From Halorussus gelatinilyticus (GTDB lineage: Archaea > Halobacteriota > Halobacteria > Halobacteriales > Haladaptataceae): 64,000 bases of DNA. Position 1 is the stretch's first letter. Every line of letters starts with the position of its first letter. The DNA is taken from NCBI RefSeq assembly GCF_023238445.1, contig NZ_CP096658.1:868001-932000 (forward strand). Direction: 5' to 3'. This document shows positions 17,818 through 25,792 of the stretch, piece after piece. Made by a program: the position numbers and the translations under genes. The notes under the pieces are model-generated. The model saw nothing but the letters and a program-made list of their open reading frames with translations. It was not told where the DNA came from and searched no databases.

Positions 17818-18882
17818 TCACTGCTTCGGTTCGGGGTCGAAGACCTCGGGGTTCTCCTCGCCCTCGGCGGCCACGATGGCCATACAGCCCTTCCGGGCGA
17901 CCCGAGTCAGCGAGTGGTCCACGAGTTTGAACGCGCCGGGAACCGGGAATCCCATCGTGGCGACGGTGGTGCTACCGGGCGCGACCTGCTTAGTCTGGAT
18001 GTGGGTCTGGGGCTTCGTCGTCAGCGACCCCTCGGGCCAGAGCTTCTCCCAGACGTTGCCGATGGGGTGGAAGCTACTGGTGAGGTTCGGGCCGCCGGTG
18101 ACGAAGAACACCCGCGCGGTGTCGCCGGTCTGGACCTTGCCCGCGCCGTACTTGTCGGGCGTGCAGGCGTACTTCTCGCCGTTCATCACGACGTAGGTCG
18201 GTTCCTCGCGCTTCATCGACTCGATGTCGAAGTTGTGCTGGCCCTTCTCGCCGGGGCGCTTGTCGGTGTAGATCTCGTGCTGGCCGAAGTAGAACTCGTG
18301 GTCCACCTCGGGGAGACCCTCCTCGGGTTCGACGAGGATGATGCCGAACATGCCCGCGGAGATGTGCATGTCCATGTTCGGGACGGCGCAGTGGTAGATG
18401 TACGCGCCGGGGTAGGTCGCCTCGAACTTCAGGTGGGCGGTCTCGCCCGGTGCGGTCATCGTCGCCTCGGCACCGCCGCCCGGTCCCGCCGCCGCGTGGA
18501 AGTCCACGTTGTGGGGCATGTCGTTCTCGGCGGGGTTCTCGAAGGTGAGGTTCACCGTGTCGCCCTTCCGGACCCGAATCATCGGACCGGGGACCTGCCC
18601 GTTGTAGGTCATGTAGTTGAACGTCACGCCGTCTTCGACTTCGGCCGTGACCTCCTCGGGTCGGAGGGTCACGTCCACCTCCTTGGACTCGTTGCGGCTA
18701 ATCGGGTCCGGGATATCTGTCGGGGCCGCGGCGACGCGCTTGGCGGTCTGCTGTTTCTGCTTGTTCATGGCTTTCTGGGTCTGGGTCGCTTTCGGGGCGG
18801 AGCGGGTGGAACACCCGGCGAGGGTGGCCGCGCCACCGAGGCCGATACCTTGCAGGACCGTGCGACGATTGGTTGCGGGCAT
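17818..18882 (-). CDS. nirK: Copper-containing nitrite reductase
   Basis: NirK reduces nitrite to nitric oxide on the outer face of the membrane. The 354-residue precursor has a Tat signal (RRTVLQGIGLGG) ending in a lipobox LAGC, then a Lys/Gln linker and two cupredoxin domains. Type 1 copper ligands are visible in MPHNVDFH and YIYHCAVPNMDMHISAGM (His, Cys, His, Met). Type 2 ligands are His in NVDFH, YIYHC and SSFHPIG. A CGAACGTGTTCG palindrome lies 80 nt upstream. It shares the strand with nor, which lies just upstream of it. Confidence 0.96.
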   Translation of the reverse strand: MPATNRRTVLQGIGLGGAATLAGCSTRSAPKATQTQKAMNKQKQQTAKRVAAAPTDIPDPISRNESKEVDVTLRPEEVTAEVEDGVTFNYMTYNGQVPGPMIRVRKGDTVNLTFENPAENDMPHNVDFHAAAGPGGGAEATMTAPGETAHLKFEATYPGAYIYHCAVPNMDMHISAGMFGIILVEPEEGLPEVDHEFYFGQHEIYTDKRPGEKGQHNFDIESMKREEPTYVVMNGEKYACTPDKYGAGKVQTGDTARVFFVTGGPNLTSSFHPIGNVWEKLWPEGSLTTKPQTHIQTKQVAPGSTTVATMGFPVPGAFKLVDHSLTRVARKGCMAIVAAEGEENPEVFDPEPKQ

Positions 18883-18962
18883 TGGAAGTCACCTTACAGT
18901 TACAGATAGTGCCCGACCATCCTTTAATCGGGAAACTGATTCTCAGGCCGCAGGAAGGCTAT

Positions 18963-18974
18963 CGAACGTGTTCG
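18963..18974 (-). promoter_or_regulatory. CGAA-N4-TTCG palindrome upstream of nirK
   Basis: CGAACGTGTTCG lies 80 nt before the nirK ATG. A second inverted repeat, ttctcag/ctgagaa, occurs at 18980-18996. A TATA-like gattaaagg element lies between the palindrome and the gene, suggesting a transcript with a short leader. Confidence 0.7.
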
Positions 18975-19087
18975 CGGCGTTCTCAGTGTCTGAGAATCGT
19001 CGGCGGTTCCCGGCCGAGAATTGACGGTTTCGAACGAGACGACGAATGCGAAAACGGGGAAGGAGGGACGAAGCGACCCGACCGCGG

Positions 19088-21385
19088 CTAGTCGTCGCTC
19101 TCGACGACCGGTCCGCCGGCGACGGGCGCATCCGCGGGCTCGTCGCTGGCGGTCGTGTCACCGCGGAGGCGGAGCTTCTTCACCACGTCGTAGCCGAAGA
19201 TGGCGGTGCCGATGATGACCAGCGTGTCGCCCGGCATCCGGAGCCAGAACAGCAGTTGGACGAGGTCGCCCTCGTAGAACGAGAGGCTCCGGGCGGCGTC
19301 GTAGCTCTGTGTGAACGCGACTTCCAGCTGGAGGAAGCCGACCGGGAGCAGGCTAACGGCGACCATCACCGCGAGACCGACGTTCCACGCCCAGAACGCG
19401 CGCCGGAGGTTGGTCCCGTCCCACTTCGCCTCGGGCACCGCGATGCGGAACATGTACGTCACCATGCCGAGCGCGAGGAAGCCGAACGCGCCGAACATCG
19501 CGGCGTGGGCGTGGGCCACCGTCAGGTAGGTCCCGTGCTCGAAGTAGTTGATGAACGGGAGGTTGATGAAGAACCCGAGGACGCCCGCCCCGACGAAGTT
19601 CCAGACACCGCTGGCGACGATGAACATGAACGGCAGGGTGTAGGGGAACGACTCCCCGCTGCCCGACATCGCGCGGTACTGGCCGATGGCCTCGTAGAGG
19701 ATGAACACGAGCGGGATGAGTTCGAGCGTCGAGAACGCGCTCCCGATGGGCACCCACACGTCGGGTTGGCCGACCCACCAGTAGTGGTGCGAGACGCCGA
19801 TGACGCCCGTCCCCATCACGAGCAGGGCTTGGACCATCACCGCCTTCTCCGCCGACCGCTTGGTCAGCAGGTTCATGCTGACCAGCGTGACGCCGACCAG
19901 TGAGACGATGAAGAACTCGAAGGCCCCCTCGACCCACATGTGGACGACCCACCAGCGCCAGAACTCCGTGACGACGATGTTGGTCTGGGGCGTGTAGAGG
20001 AAGCCCGCGCAGAACAGCAGGGCGATGGAGCCGCCCGCGTACAGAATCATGTGCGCGAGGCCCCACTTGGGTTCGCGGTCCAGCAGGGGTTTCAGCCCCC
20101 GCGCCACGAGCGCGGCCCACGCGAGGAAGCCGACGAGGATGCCGACCTGCCAGAGCCGACCGATTTCGAGGTACTCCAGCCCCTCGTTGCCGAGAATCCA
20201 CCAGAGCGCGCCGTCGATGTACCCCTTCGCGCCGAGCCAGATGCCCGCGAGGGCACCGACCACGACCACGACGAGGACGCCGAGCAGTCGGTTTATCCAC
20301 TTGCCCTGTCCGCGCGGCTCGTGGCCGGTCAGCAGCGGCGGGAGGAACAGGCCCGCACCCAGCCACAGCGTGGCAATCCAGAGGATGCCCAAGTCGAGGT
20401 GCCACGTCTTGGCGATGGAGAACGGCAGGACCTGGAGGATGTCGAAGCCCAGCATCTCGCCGAGTCCGAAGAAGCCCGCGCGCTCGATGTAGAAATGCGC
20501 CAGCAAGCCCCCGAGCAGGACCTGCCCGAGGAACAGTCCCGCGCCGACGACCGCGAACCGGAGCGCCGCGGCCTGTCCGGGGAACAGGTCAACGTCGTCG
20601 GGTCGGGGCACCGTGACGCCCTCGGTCTCCGGTTCGGGCAACTCGATGGACTTGTACAGCCAGACGCCGACGCCCGCGCCGGCGACGAGCAGGACCATGG
20701 CGACGACGCTCCACGTCATCGACGCGCCCGTGGCGTCGTTACCGGCCGCCGGATTGTACGGCCACTCGTTGGTGTAGCTGTGGTCCGAACCGGGCCGGTC
20801 GGTGTGGGAGATCCACGCGGTCCAGAGCGCGAAGTCGGCGAAGCGCCGGGCCTCCTCCTCGCTCTCTATCATCCCGGCGGGGACGCCGCGCTCGTGGCTC
20901 CCCTCGTGGTAGCGCTCGACGTAGACCTGCGTCACCTGCTCGTGGGCGTAGGCCTCCGCGGCGGAGTACTCGACCGTCCCCGTGGGGTCGCCGTCGGTCA
21001 AGTCCGACTTCACCGCCACGTCAACGGTGGCCCGCTGGCTCTTCGAGAGGCCGCCGTAGTCGGTGGTGCCGTACTGCTCTCGGGCGTAGTACTGGCGCAT
21101 GAACTTCACCTTCAGGTCGAGCGCGTCGGCGGTGAAGTCCTCGCCGTAGTACGCGCCGTTGCCCAGTATCGACCCGTGGTTCATCAGGCCGTCCGACTGG
21201 AACACTTTCTTTCCGTCCCGTACTTGCTCCGCGGTCACGATGGTCTGACCGTTCGGTCCCTCGACCTCCTTCGGGATGGGCGGGGCCTCCTGATAGGAGT
21301 ACCACGCGCCGGCGCCCATCACGGCCAGATTGAGGACGAAGACGACCGCGAGTATCTTGCCGAGTGTGCGACGTTCGACTCTCAT
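19088..21385 (-). CDS. norB: Nitric oxide reductase, quinol-dependent single-subunit type (qNOR)
   Basis: This enzyme reduces two NO to N2O with electrons from quinol. The 765-residue protein combines an N-terminal segment with a cytochrome-c-like fold (QVRDGKKVFQSDGLMNHGSILG, no CXXCH haem motif) and about fourteen transmembrane helices of a haem-copper-oxidase-type core. The non-haem iron site shows as VVHMWVEGAFEFF and GVSHHYWWVG (His, Glu, His-His). The haem ligands show as VAHAHAAMFGAFG. The ATG at 21385 follows a TATA-like aattaaaag and a CGAACGTGTTCG palindrome 67 nt upstream. Confidence 0.95.
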   Translation of the reverse strand: MRVERRTLGKILAVVFVLNLAVMGAGAWYSYQEAPPIPKEVEGPNGQTIVTAEQVRDGKKVFQSDGLMNHGSILGNGAYYGEDFTADALDLKVKFMRQYYAREQYGTTDYGGLSKSQRATVDVAVKSDLTDGDPTGTVEYSAAEAYAHEQVTQVYVERYHEGSHERGVPAGMIESEEEARRFADFALWTAWISHTDRPGSDHSYTNEWPYNPAAGNDATGASMTWSVVAMVLLVAGAGVGVWLYKSIELPEPETEGVTVPRPDDVDLFPGQAAALRFAVVGAGLFLGQVLLGGLLAHFYIERAGFFGLGEMLGFDILQVLPFSIAKTWHLDLGILWIATLWLGAGLFLPPLLTGHEPRGQGKWINRLLGVLVVVVVGALAGIWLGAKGYIDGALWWILGNEGLEYLEIGRLWQVGILVGFLAWAALVARGLKPLLDREPKWGLAHMILYAGGSIALLFCAGFLYTPQTNIVVTEFWRWWVVHMWVEGAFEFFIVSLVGVTLVSMNLLTKRSAEKAVMVQALLVMGTGVIGVSHHYWWVGQPDVWVPIGSAFSTLELIPLVFILYEAIGQYRAMSGSGESFPYTLPFMFIVASGVWNFVGAGVLGFFINLPFINYFEHGTYLTVAHAHAAMFGAFGFLALGMVTYMFRIAVPEAKWDGTNLRRAFWAWNVGLAVMVAVSLLPVGFLQLEVAFTQSYDAARSLSFYEGDLVQLLFWLRMPGDTLVIIGTAIFGYDVVKKLRLRGDTTASDEPADAPVAGGPVVESDD

Positions 21386-21452
21386 ACGGGTCGAATTTGC
21401 CCGTCGTGGGGCTTTTAATTGGGACGCGCTTCCCGAACGCTGGGAAGTCGGG

Positions 21453-21464
21453 CGAACGTGTTCG
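21453..21464 (-). promoter_or_regulatory. CGAA-N4-TTCG palindrome upstream of nor
   Basis: CGAACGTGTTCG lies 67 nt before the nor ATG, with a TATA-like aattaaaag (about 21412-21420) between them. Confidence 0.7.
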
Positions 21465-21904
21465 GACGTACGGGGACACCCCTTTCTCCGCGGGCGATTT
21501 CGTGCGAGTCGTTGTCGTGAGCCGACGACCGGCGATGCGGGCGACCGAACCGCGACCAATTACGCAGACCACCGACCGCGACCGACGACGCAGACCACCG
21601 GACGCGCCGCGTCTGCGCTCGCGCTCGCGGTTCCGCGCGAGCGCAGACCCAGGCGGGGAGGTTCGGGGCGCGGTGCGGCGGCGGTGTCGTGCAGTCGGCG
21701 GTGGTGGTGTCGCGCGGTCTGATAGGCGTCGGCATCAGTCGCAGTGCTGCATCCGGTGCGTCGCGGTCTGAGAAGAGTTCGAGACTCCGACCGACCGAAA
21801 CCCGAAACGCCGAACGGAACCCGAAAAAGAGCGCGGGAAGACGAGCGTTCCAACCGTTAACCGTCCGCGCGTGAGGCGCGGAGCCACACCAGCGACGGAG
21901 CGAC
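21465..21904. other. Intergenic region between nor promoter and cupin gene, with a hairpin
   Basis: No gene is supported in these 440 bp. A perfect 14-bp inverted repeat (21611-21624 and 21635-21648, 10-nt loop) is the main structure, preceded by two copies of acgcagaccaccg (from about 21572 and 21588). It may terminate transcription from the cupin operon before the nor promoter. Confidence 0.5.
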
Positions 21905-22213
21905 CTACCCGTCGTCGGACCGAGGGGCCAGCACCAGTACCGCGGTGCTGTCGGCCTCGGCCGTGAGCGACACCTCCTGTCGGCCGTCGAATCTGAGTAG
22001 GTCGCCCGATTCGAGGTCGTTCGCGTCGCCGTCCACGCGCACGTCGAGACGACCCGAGACGAGGTGAATCACGATCTCGCGCTCGGGGTGGCGATGGGCG
22101 GGAATCTCCTCGCCCGCGTCGAGCGCGAGTCGAACCGTCTTGGGTTCGGCCCCCGGAAAGACTACCTCGCGGGGGCGCTCGGTCAGGTCGTCGAGTGCGA
22201 CTGTCTCGGTCAT
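21905..22213 (-). CDS. Cupin domain protein
   Basis: The 102-residue protein is a single small beta barrel of the cupin type: EIPAHRHPEREIVIHLVSGRLDVRVDGD carries the His and Glu metal ligands, and LESGDLLRFDG fills the second motif. Such cupins bind Fe, Mn or another metal; the substrate is unknown. The start lies 8 nt after the stop of the DUF2249 gene, so both are one transcript under the same palindrome. This suggests a role in NO or nitrite metabolism, which is inference from context. Confidence 0.8.
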   Translation of the reverse strand: MTETVALDDLTERPREVVFPGAEPKTVRLALDAGEEIPAHRHPEREIVIHLVSGRLDVRVDGDANDLESGDLLRFDGRQEVSLTAEADSTAVLVLAPRSDDG

Positions 22214-22221
22214 GGCGAGAG

Positions 22222-22449
22222 TTACTGCTTCGGGAACTTGGCGACGAACTTCTGGCTCTCGGGTCGCTCGACCTCGTAGCCGTCGGCGTCGAACGACTCG
22301 ACTTCGGCCTGCATCTCGTAGAACAGCGGCTTGGGCTCGTGGTCGTTGACGATTTCGAGGACCTCGCCGCTGTCCATCTCGGCGAACGCGTCGTGTATCT
22401 TGGGATGTCGTTCCGGCGGTGGTATCTCGCGTACGTCTAACCTCGGCAT
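22222..22449 (-). CDS. DUF2249 protein (denitrification-linked), copy 1
   Basis: The 75-residue protein is almost entirely one DUF2249 domain: LDVREIPPPERHPKIHDAFAEMDSGEVLEIVNDHEPKPLFYEM, ending KFVAKFPKQ. The fold is related to the TusA/SirA type, but the active Cys is absent. Function is unknown; the domain recurs near nitrate and nitrite reductase genes. A CGAACGTGTTCG palindrome lies 40 nt before the ATG, and a cupin gene follows 8 nt after the stop. Confidence 0.85.
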   Translation of the reverse strand: MPRLDVREIPPPERHPKIHDAFAEMDSGEVLEIVNDHEPKPLFYEMQAEVESFDADGYEVERPESQKFVAKFPKQ

Positions 22450-22489
22450 ACACGTCGAAGTTGACGGACGCGAGCCTTCGCGGTTGTCC

Positions 22490-22501
22490 CGAACGTGTTC
22501 G
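22490..22501 (-). promoter_or_regulatory. CGAA-N4-TTCG palindrome, DUF2249/cupin operon
   Basis: The palindrome is 40 nt before the ATG at 22449. Read toward the gene, it continues GGGACAACC, an extension shared with the two other stand-alone DUF2249 promoters. No good TATA box is seen. Confidence 0.75.
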
Positions 22502-22543
22502 GCTACGGGGGAGGAGTGGTTCGTGCCACTGACGCGCTCCGCG

Positions 22544-22581
22544 GGCGCGGTCCGCGCTCACTTCGTTCGCTCCGGACCGCG
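22544..22581 (-). terminator. Hairpin overlapping the end of the second cupin gene
   Basis: Ten-bp arms (22544-22553 and 22572-22581) with an 18-nt loop span the stop codon at 22558. It may separate this gene from the DUF2249 operon downstream. There is no T-run. Confidence 0.35.
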
Positions 22582-22950
22582 CGGCTCGAACTCCCCGCGC
22601 TTCAACCCCTCGCGCACGGGGTCGTGTTCGGCGTCGGTCGGCGGCGGCGCGGTGACGAGCGTCGCCTCCAGTCGGTCGCCGTCGCCGGCTCTCACGCCGC
22701 GCTCGTCGCCCGCCGGGACGACCACCACGTCGCCCGGTCCCACCTCGCGTTCGTCGTCGCCGTCGCGGACGACGCCCCGGCCCTCGCGGACCGTAATCGC
22801 CACGTCGCTGTCGGGCGCGTGTACCGGGATGAACTGCCCCGGTTCGAAGTAGCCCAGCACGACCTTCATCCGGTCGCTCCGGAAGACGGACTGCGCCGAG
22901 AACCGTTGGTCGTCGTACTCTCGTTCGACGTCGAAACTGGTCGTGACCAT
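22558..22950 (-). CDS. Cupin domain protein, second copy
   Basis: This 130-residue cupin differs from the one at 21905 by an N-terminal extension and a charged C-terminal tail. The motifs FIPVHAPDSDVAITVREGRGVVRDGD and VGPGDVVVVPAGDERGVRAG mark the two strand pairs; only one clear His is in the metal motif, so metal binding is less certain. Its ATG is preceded by a CGAACGTGTTCG palindrome at exactly 38 nt, making it an independent regulon member. The ligand is unknown. Confidence 0.8.
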   Translation of the reverse strand: MVTTSFDVEREYDDQRFSAQSVFRSDRMKVVLGYFEPGQFIPVHAPDSDVAITVREGRGVVRDGDDEREVGPGDVVVVPAGDERGVRAGDGDRLEATLVTAPPPTDAEHDPVREGLKRGEFEPRGPERTK

Positions 22951-22988
22951 GTTCGAGACGTAGCGCGAGGCGGCCGTGGCGGTGTCGC

Positions 22989-23000
22989 CGAACGTGTTCG
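22989..23000 (-). promoter_or_regulatory. CGAA-N4-TTCG palindrome, 38 nt before a cupin gene
   Basis: CGAACGTGTTCG sits in the 63-bp gap between the oxidase-like membrane gene and the cupin gene, 38 nt from the ATG at 22950. The spacer has no clear TATA box. Confidence 0.75.
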
Positions 23001-23013
23001 GCCGTCGGTAACT

Positions 23014-24426
23014 TCACGACAGGTCGTCGGCGTCGTCGGCCGCGTCTCCGGACGCGGCCGACTCGCCGGACGCGACCGCTCCGCTCGATTCGCCGAGCGT
23101 ACCGACGCGGAGCGACTCCGGGCCGTGGCGGACGACGACGCCGGTCAGATTCGCGGCGAAGGCGGTGAACCCGACGAGCGCGAGCGCACCGCCGGCGAGC
23201 AGTAGGGCCTCGGCGTCGCCGACCTCGCCGAGAACGACGAGACCGACCCCGGCCAGTGTCAGCCAGAAGTCTACGGCCGCGAGGCGGCCGTCGTACAGGT
23301 CGTCTATCATCGGGACGGGTTCGAGTCCCACGCGGTCGCTGTACCGCCGGACCCAGACGACGAACGGGACGACGTGGTAGAGCGTGCCGAGCAGGACGAA
23401 CCCGACCGCGCCGGCCGCGAGCAGGTGGCCCGCCGCGGGGTGGCCGAACGTCGTCGCGGGGTCGGCCGGGCGCGCGAGCCACGACGGGAGCGCCGCGAGC
23501 GCCCACGCCGGGAGCGCCACCGCGACGACCGCGTATCGCGACAGCATCGGCGTCCGCTCGACCTTCGTCTCCCGGAGCTTCCGCGCGAGGACCGCCGCGA
23601 ACGCGAGCAGGCTCGCCGCGACGAGGAGCGCGCCGACGCGCGCGACCCACTCCGCGCCGACGAGTCGCCCGGCGGCGAGCGCGAGGACGCCGGGCGTGTA
23701 CGCGAGTTCTTGGGCGCGCTGGAGCGTCGTATCGACTCCCCGGAGTTCGGTCTGGGTGAACATCGTGGCGAGCTGGTAGAGCGCGCCGACGACGGTCGTG
23801 AGGACGATGCCGAACACCGCGAACGTCGCGTGCGCGGCGACGACTCGCGGGCGGGCCAACCCCGTGGGAGCGAGCGTCGGGCGAACGAAGTCGAGCGCGA
23901 GGAGAAATCCGAGCGTCGTCACGAGCAGGACGTGGCCGAGCGCGAGCGCGAAGTGGCGCTCGGTCGCGTCGAGCGGGAGACCGTCGCCCTCCTCGGCCGA
24001 CCCGCGCCCCGCGGCCCGCCACAGCGTCCGGCCGACGTTGTAGACGAACAGCCAGAACCCCGCGAGCATCGTCGCGCCGGCTGCGGGCAGGAGGTCGAGT
24101 CGTCCGGCCACGAGCAGGCCCGCGAACCCCGCGACCCCGCCCGCGACGAGCGCGAGTTGCGCGAGCGCGAGTCGCCGCGAGTGGAGTTCGACGCCCGACC
24201 AGACCGGCACGAACTGGGTCATCGCGCCGAGAATCGTGAGACAGACCCACCCCACCAGCAGGAGGTGGACGTGCGCGAGTCCGTGGAGTCCCGGCGCGAG
24301 ACCCGCGGCTCCGAGGAGGCCGAGCGCCGCGCCCGCGAGCAGAAAGGCGAACCCCGCGAGGAAGTGCGCGAGGGGCACGGCCATCGGCGGGCCGCGGTCG
24401 GCGTCGATGCCGGCGGGGACGCTCAT
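23014..24426 (-). CDS. Polytopic membrane protein resembling haem-copper oxidase subunit I
   Basis: The 470-residue protein has about twelve transmembrane helices. Intramembrane His occur in LHGLAHVHLLLVGWVCLTILGAMTQFVP, VAAHATFAVFGIVLTTVVGALYQ and LGTLYHVVPFVVW. The first pattern resembles a haem-ligand helix of cbb3-type and NO-reductase-like subunits. Full oxidase and NOR signatures are absent, so it may be a haem-binding or NO-responsive membrane protein (NnrS-like in role, not clearly in sequence). Its ATG overlaps the stop of the upstream DUF2249 gene (ATGA), so the two are translationally coupled. Confidence 0.7.
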   Translation of the reverse strand: MSVPAGIDADRGPPMAVPLAHFLAGFAFLLAGAALGLLGAAGLAPGLHGLAHVHLLLVGWVCLTILGAMTQFVPVWSGVELHSRRLALAQLALVAGGVAGFAGLLVAGRLDLLPAAGATMLAGFWLFVYNVGRTLWRAAGRGSAEEGDGLPLDATERHFALALGHVLLVTTLGFLLALDFVRPTLAPTGLARPRVVAAHATFAVFGIVLTTVVGALYQLATMFTQTELRGVDTTLQRAQELAYTPGVLALAAGRLVGAEWVARVGALLVAASLLAFAAVLARKLRETKVERTPMLSRYAVVAVALPAWALAALPSWLARPADPATTFGHPAAGHLLAAGAVGFVLLGTLYHVVPFVVWVRRYSDRVGLEPVPMIDDLYDGRLAAVDFWLTLAGVGLVVLGEVGDAEALLLAGGALALVGFTAFAANLTGVVVRHGPESLRVGTLGESSGAVASGESAASGDAADDADDLS

Positions 24427-24674
24427 CGCGGCTCTATCTCCACCCGCCACTCGTCGGGGGCGACCCGCTCGGTCTCGTGGTCGAAACCGCGCTGGTCCAA
24501 CACCCCGTAGAGCGGTTCGGGCTCGAAGCTGTTGTACAGGACCAGCGTCTCGTCGTCGCCGAGGTCCGCGAGCGCCGACGTGATGGCCCCGAACGGTTCG
24601 CCGTCTATCTCCCGCGCGTCGAGTTCGCGCGTGGACTGTTCGTCGGTCGCGCCGGACGTCGTATCGTGGCTCAT
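24423..24674 (-). CDS. DUF2249 protein, copy 2
   Basis: The 83-residue protein has an acidic Ser/Thr tail of about 18 residues and then one DUF2249 domain (LDAREIDGEPFGAITSALADLGDDETLVLYNSFEPEPLYGVL). It overlaps the following membrane-protein gene by 4 nt (ATGA), so the two products are probably made together. A variant palindrome (CGACCATGTTCG) lies exactly 38 nt before the ATG at 24674, which favours this start over an in-frame codon at 24719. Confidence 0.84.
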   Translation of the reverse strand: MSHDTTSGATDEQSTRELDAREIDGEPFGAITSALADLGDDETLVLYNSFEPEPLYGVLDQRGFDHETERVAPDEWRVEIEPR

Positions 24675-24699
24675 GGTTCGTACTCCGTTCGGTTCGGGT

Positions 24700-25587
24700 C
24701 TATCGGTTGTCCCGACCATGTTCGACGGGCGGTTCCGCGAGGTGGGCGTCGCTGACGGTCGATTCTCCGCCTCGGCCGCGAACGACCGGGAACTCGTCGG
24801 GAACGCCGAACCCGTACTCCCGCAACCGCTCGGCGTCCCCGACCAGATTCCGGTGGAACGCCCGGCCGCGGTCGGTCAGGTACGCCGCGCCGTACTCGAT
24901 GGGTTCGCCCCGAATCGTCTCGCCGCCGACCGTCACCGCGGCGCTCCGGTAGTGGTCCGCGAGCGCGGGGTCCGAGAGGTCGAACCTCGGGGACAGGTCG
25001 AGGTGCGGCAGGTCGTGGGCGACCGCCATGTTCCGGTAGGCGAACGCGGCGTCGAGTCCGCCCGCCTCCAGCGCCCGGAGGAGTTGGGTCTCGGGGAACA
25101 CCTCGGCGTTCCCCCGAATAGCCTCGGCGGGCGCGCCCTCCCGGCCAGCGAGTTCGAGCGCGAGCAGCGTCCGGTAGCCCAGCGGGTCGCGGGCCGGGTC
25201 GGTCCGGCCGACCGAGACCGCCTCGCGGGCGAGCGCGGCCCGCCAGTCGTCGCGGACGACCGGGGCGTACTCCGACTCCGGGTCGTAGACCACGGTGAGC
25301 GCGTTGGTGGCGAAGGCGGCGTGCCACCCCGCGAGGTCGGTGACGAGACCGGGCGCGGCGAGTGCGAGCGCGTCGGGGTCTCGCGCGCCCGACCGGACGA
25401 GTTCCGCCGCGGCCAGACTCCCGTGGGCCTCGGCGGTCGCGCCGTCCACCTCGCCCGCGACGGTCTGGAGGCTCCCGGCGACCAGCGCGGTGGCGCGTCC
25501 ACCCTCGTTTCGGGACTCCGTGACTCGAACGCCGACAGCGCCGGCGGCGAGCCCGCACCCCGAGAGCAGCAGCGTTCGTCGTCGCAT
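24700..25587 (-). CDS. Molybdate/tungstate ABC transporter substrate-binding protein (WtpA/ModA type)
   Basis: The 295-residue extracytoplasmic binding protein starts with a Tat-like lipoprotein signal (MRRRTLLLSGCGLAAG). The body fits the archaeal WtpA pattern: HGSLAAAELV, LALAAPGLVTDLAGW, a central region FAYRNMAVAHDLPHLDLSP, and a late segment YLTDRGRAFHRNLVG. Molybdenum is needed for NarG. No permease or ATPase gene follows; the next gene is a DUF2249 gene. The start ATG at 25587 is 81 nt from a palindrome shared with narG. Confidence 0.82.
   Translation of the reverse strand: MRRRTLLLSGCGLAAGAVGVRVTESRNEGGRATALVAGSLQTVAGEVDGATAEAHGSLAAAELVRSGARDPDALALAAPGLVTDLAGWHAAFATNALTVVYDPESEYAPVVRDDWRAALAREAVSVGRTDPARDPLGYRTLLALELAGREGAPAEAIRGNAEVFPETQLLRALEAGGLDAAFAYRNMAVAHDLPHLDLSPRFDLSDPALADHYRSAAVTVGGETIRGEPIEYGAAYLTDRGRAFHRNLVGDAERLREYGFGVPDEFPVVRGRGGESTVSDAHLAEPPVEHGRDNR
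24713..24724 (-). promoter_or_regulatory. Variant palindrome inside the 3' end of the binding-protein gene
   Basis: CGACCATGTTCG (one mismatch from CGAA-N4-TTCG) overlaps the last codons of the gene ending at 24700. It lies 38 nt before the DUF2249 ATG at 24674, followed toward the gene by GGGACAACC. Confidence 0.6.
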
Positions 25588-25668
25588 GTTCGGAGGTCGC
25601 GGCTGTCGGCCCAAAAAGGCGGTCGGGCGTTTTCAGTCGGCGGGAATCGCACTCAAAAACCCCCGTCC

Positions 25669-25680
25669 CGAAGGTGTTCG
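25669..25680. promoter_or_regulatory. CGAA-N4-TTCG palindrome between narG and the binding-protein gene
   Basis: CGAAGGTGTTCG lies 112 nt before the narG GTG and 81 nt before the divergent binding-protein ATG. On the minus side a TATA-like ctttttgg (around 25609) follows at the same general distance seen for nirK and nor. Confidence 0.65.
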
Positions 25681-25792
25681 CCGGCGTTGTCACGCGGTTG
25701 GAATCGGCTCGTCGGTTGAAGGTTACGAAGAGGTGAGGTCCGAACTGTATGACACGAGTAACTGCGCGAACGACGGCGGGAGGTGGGTCGCG

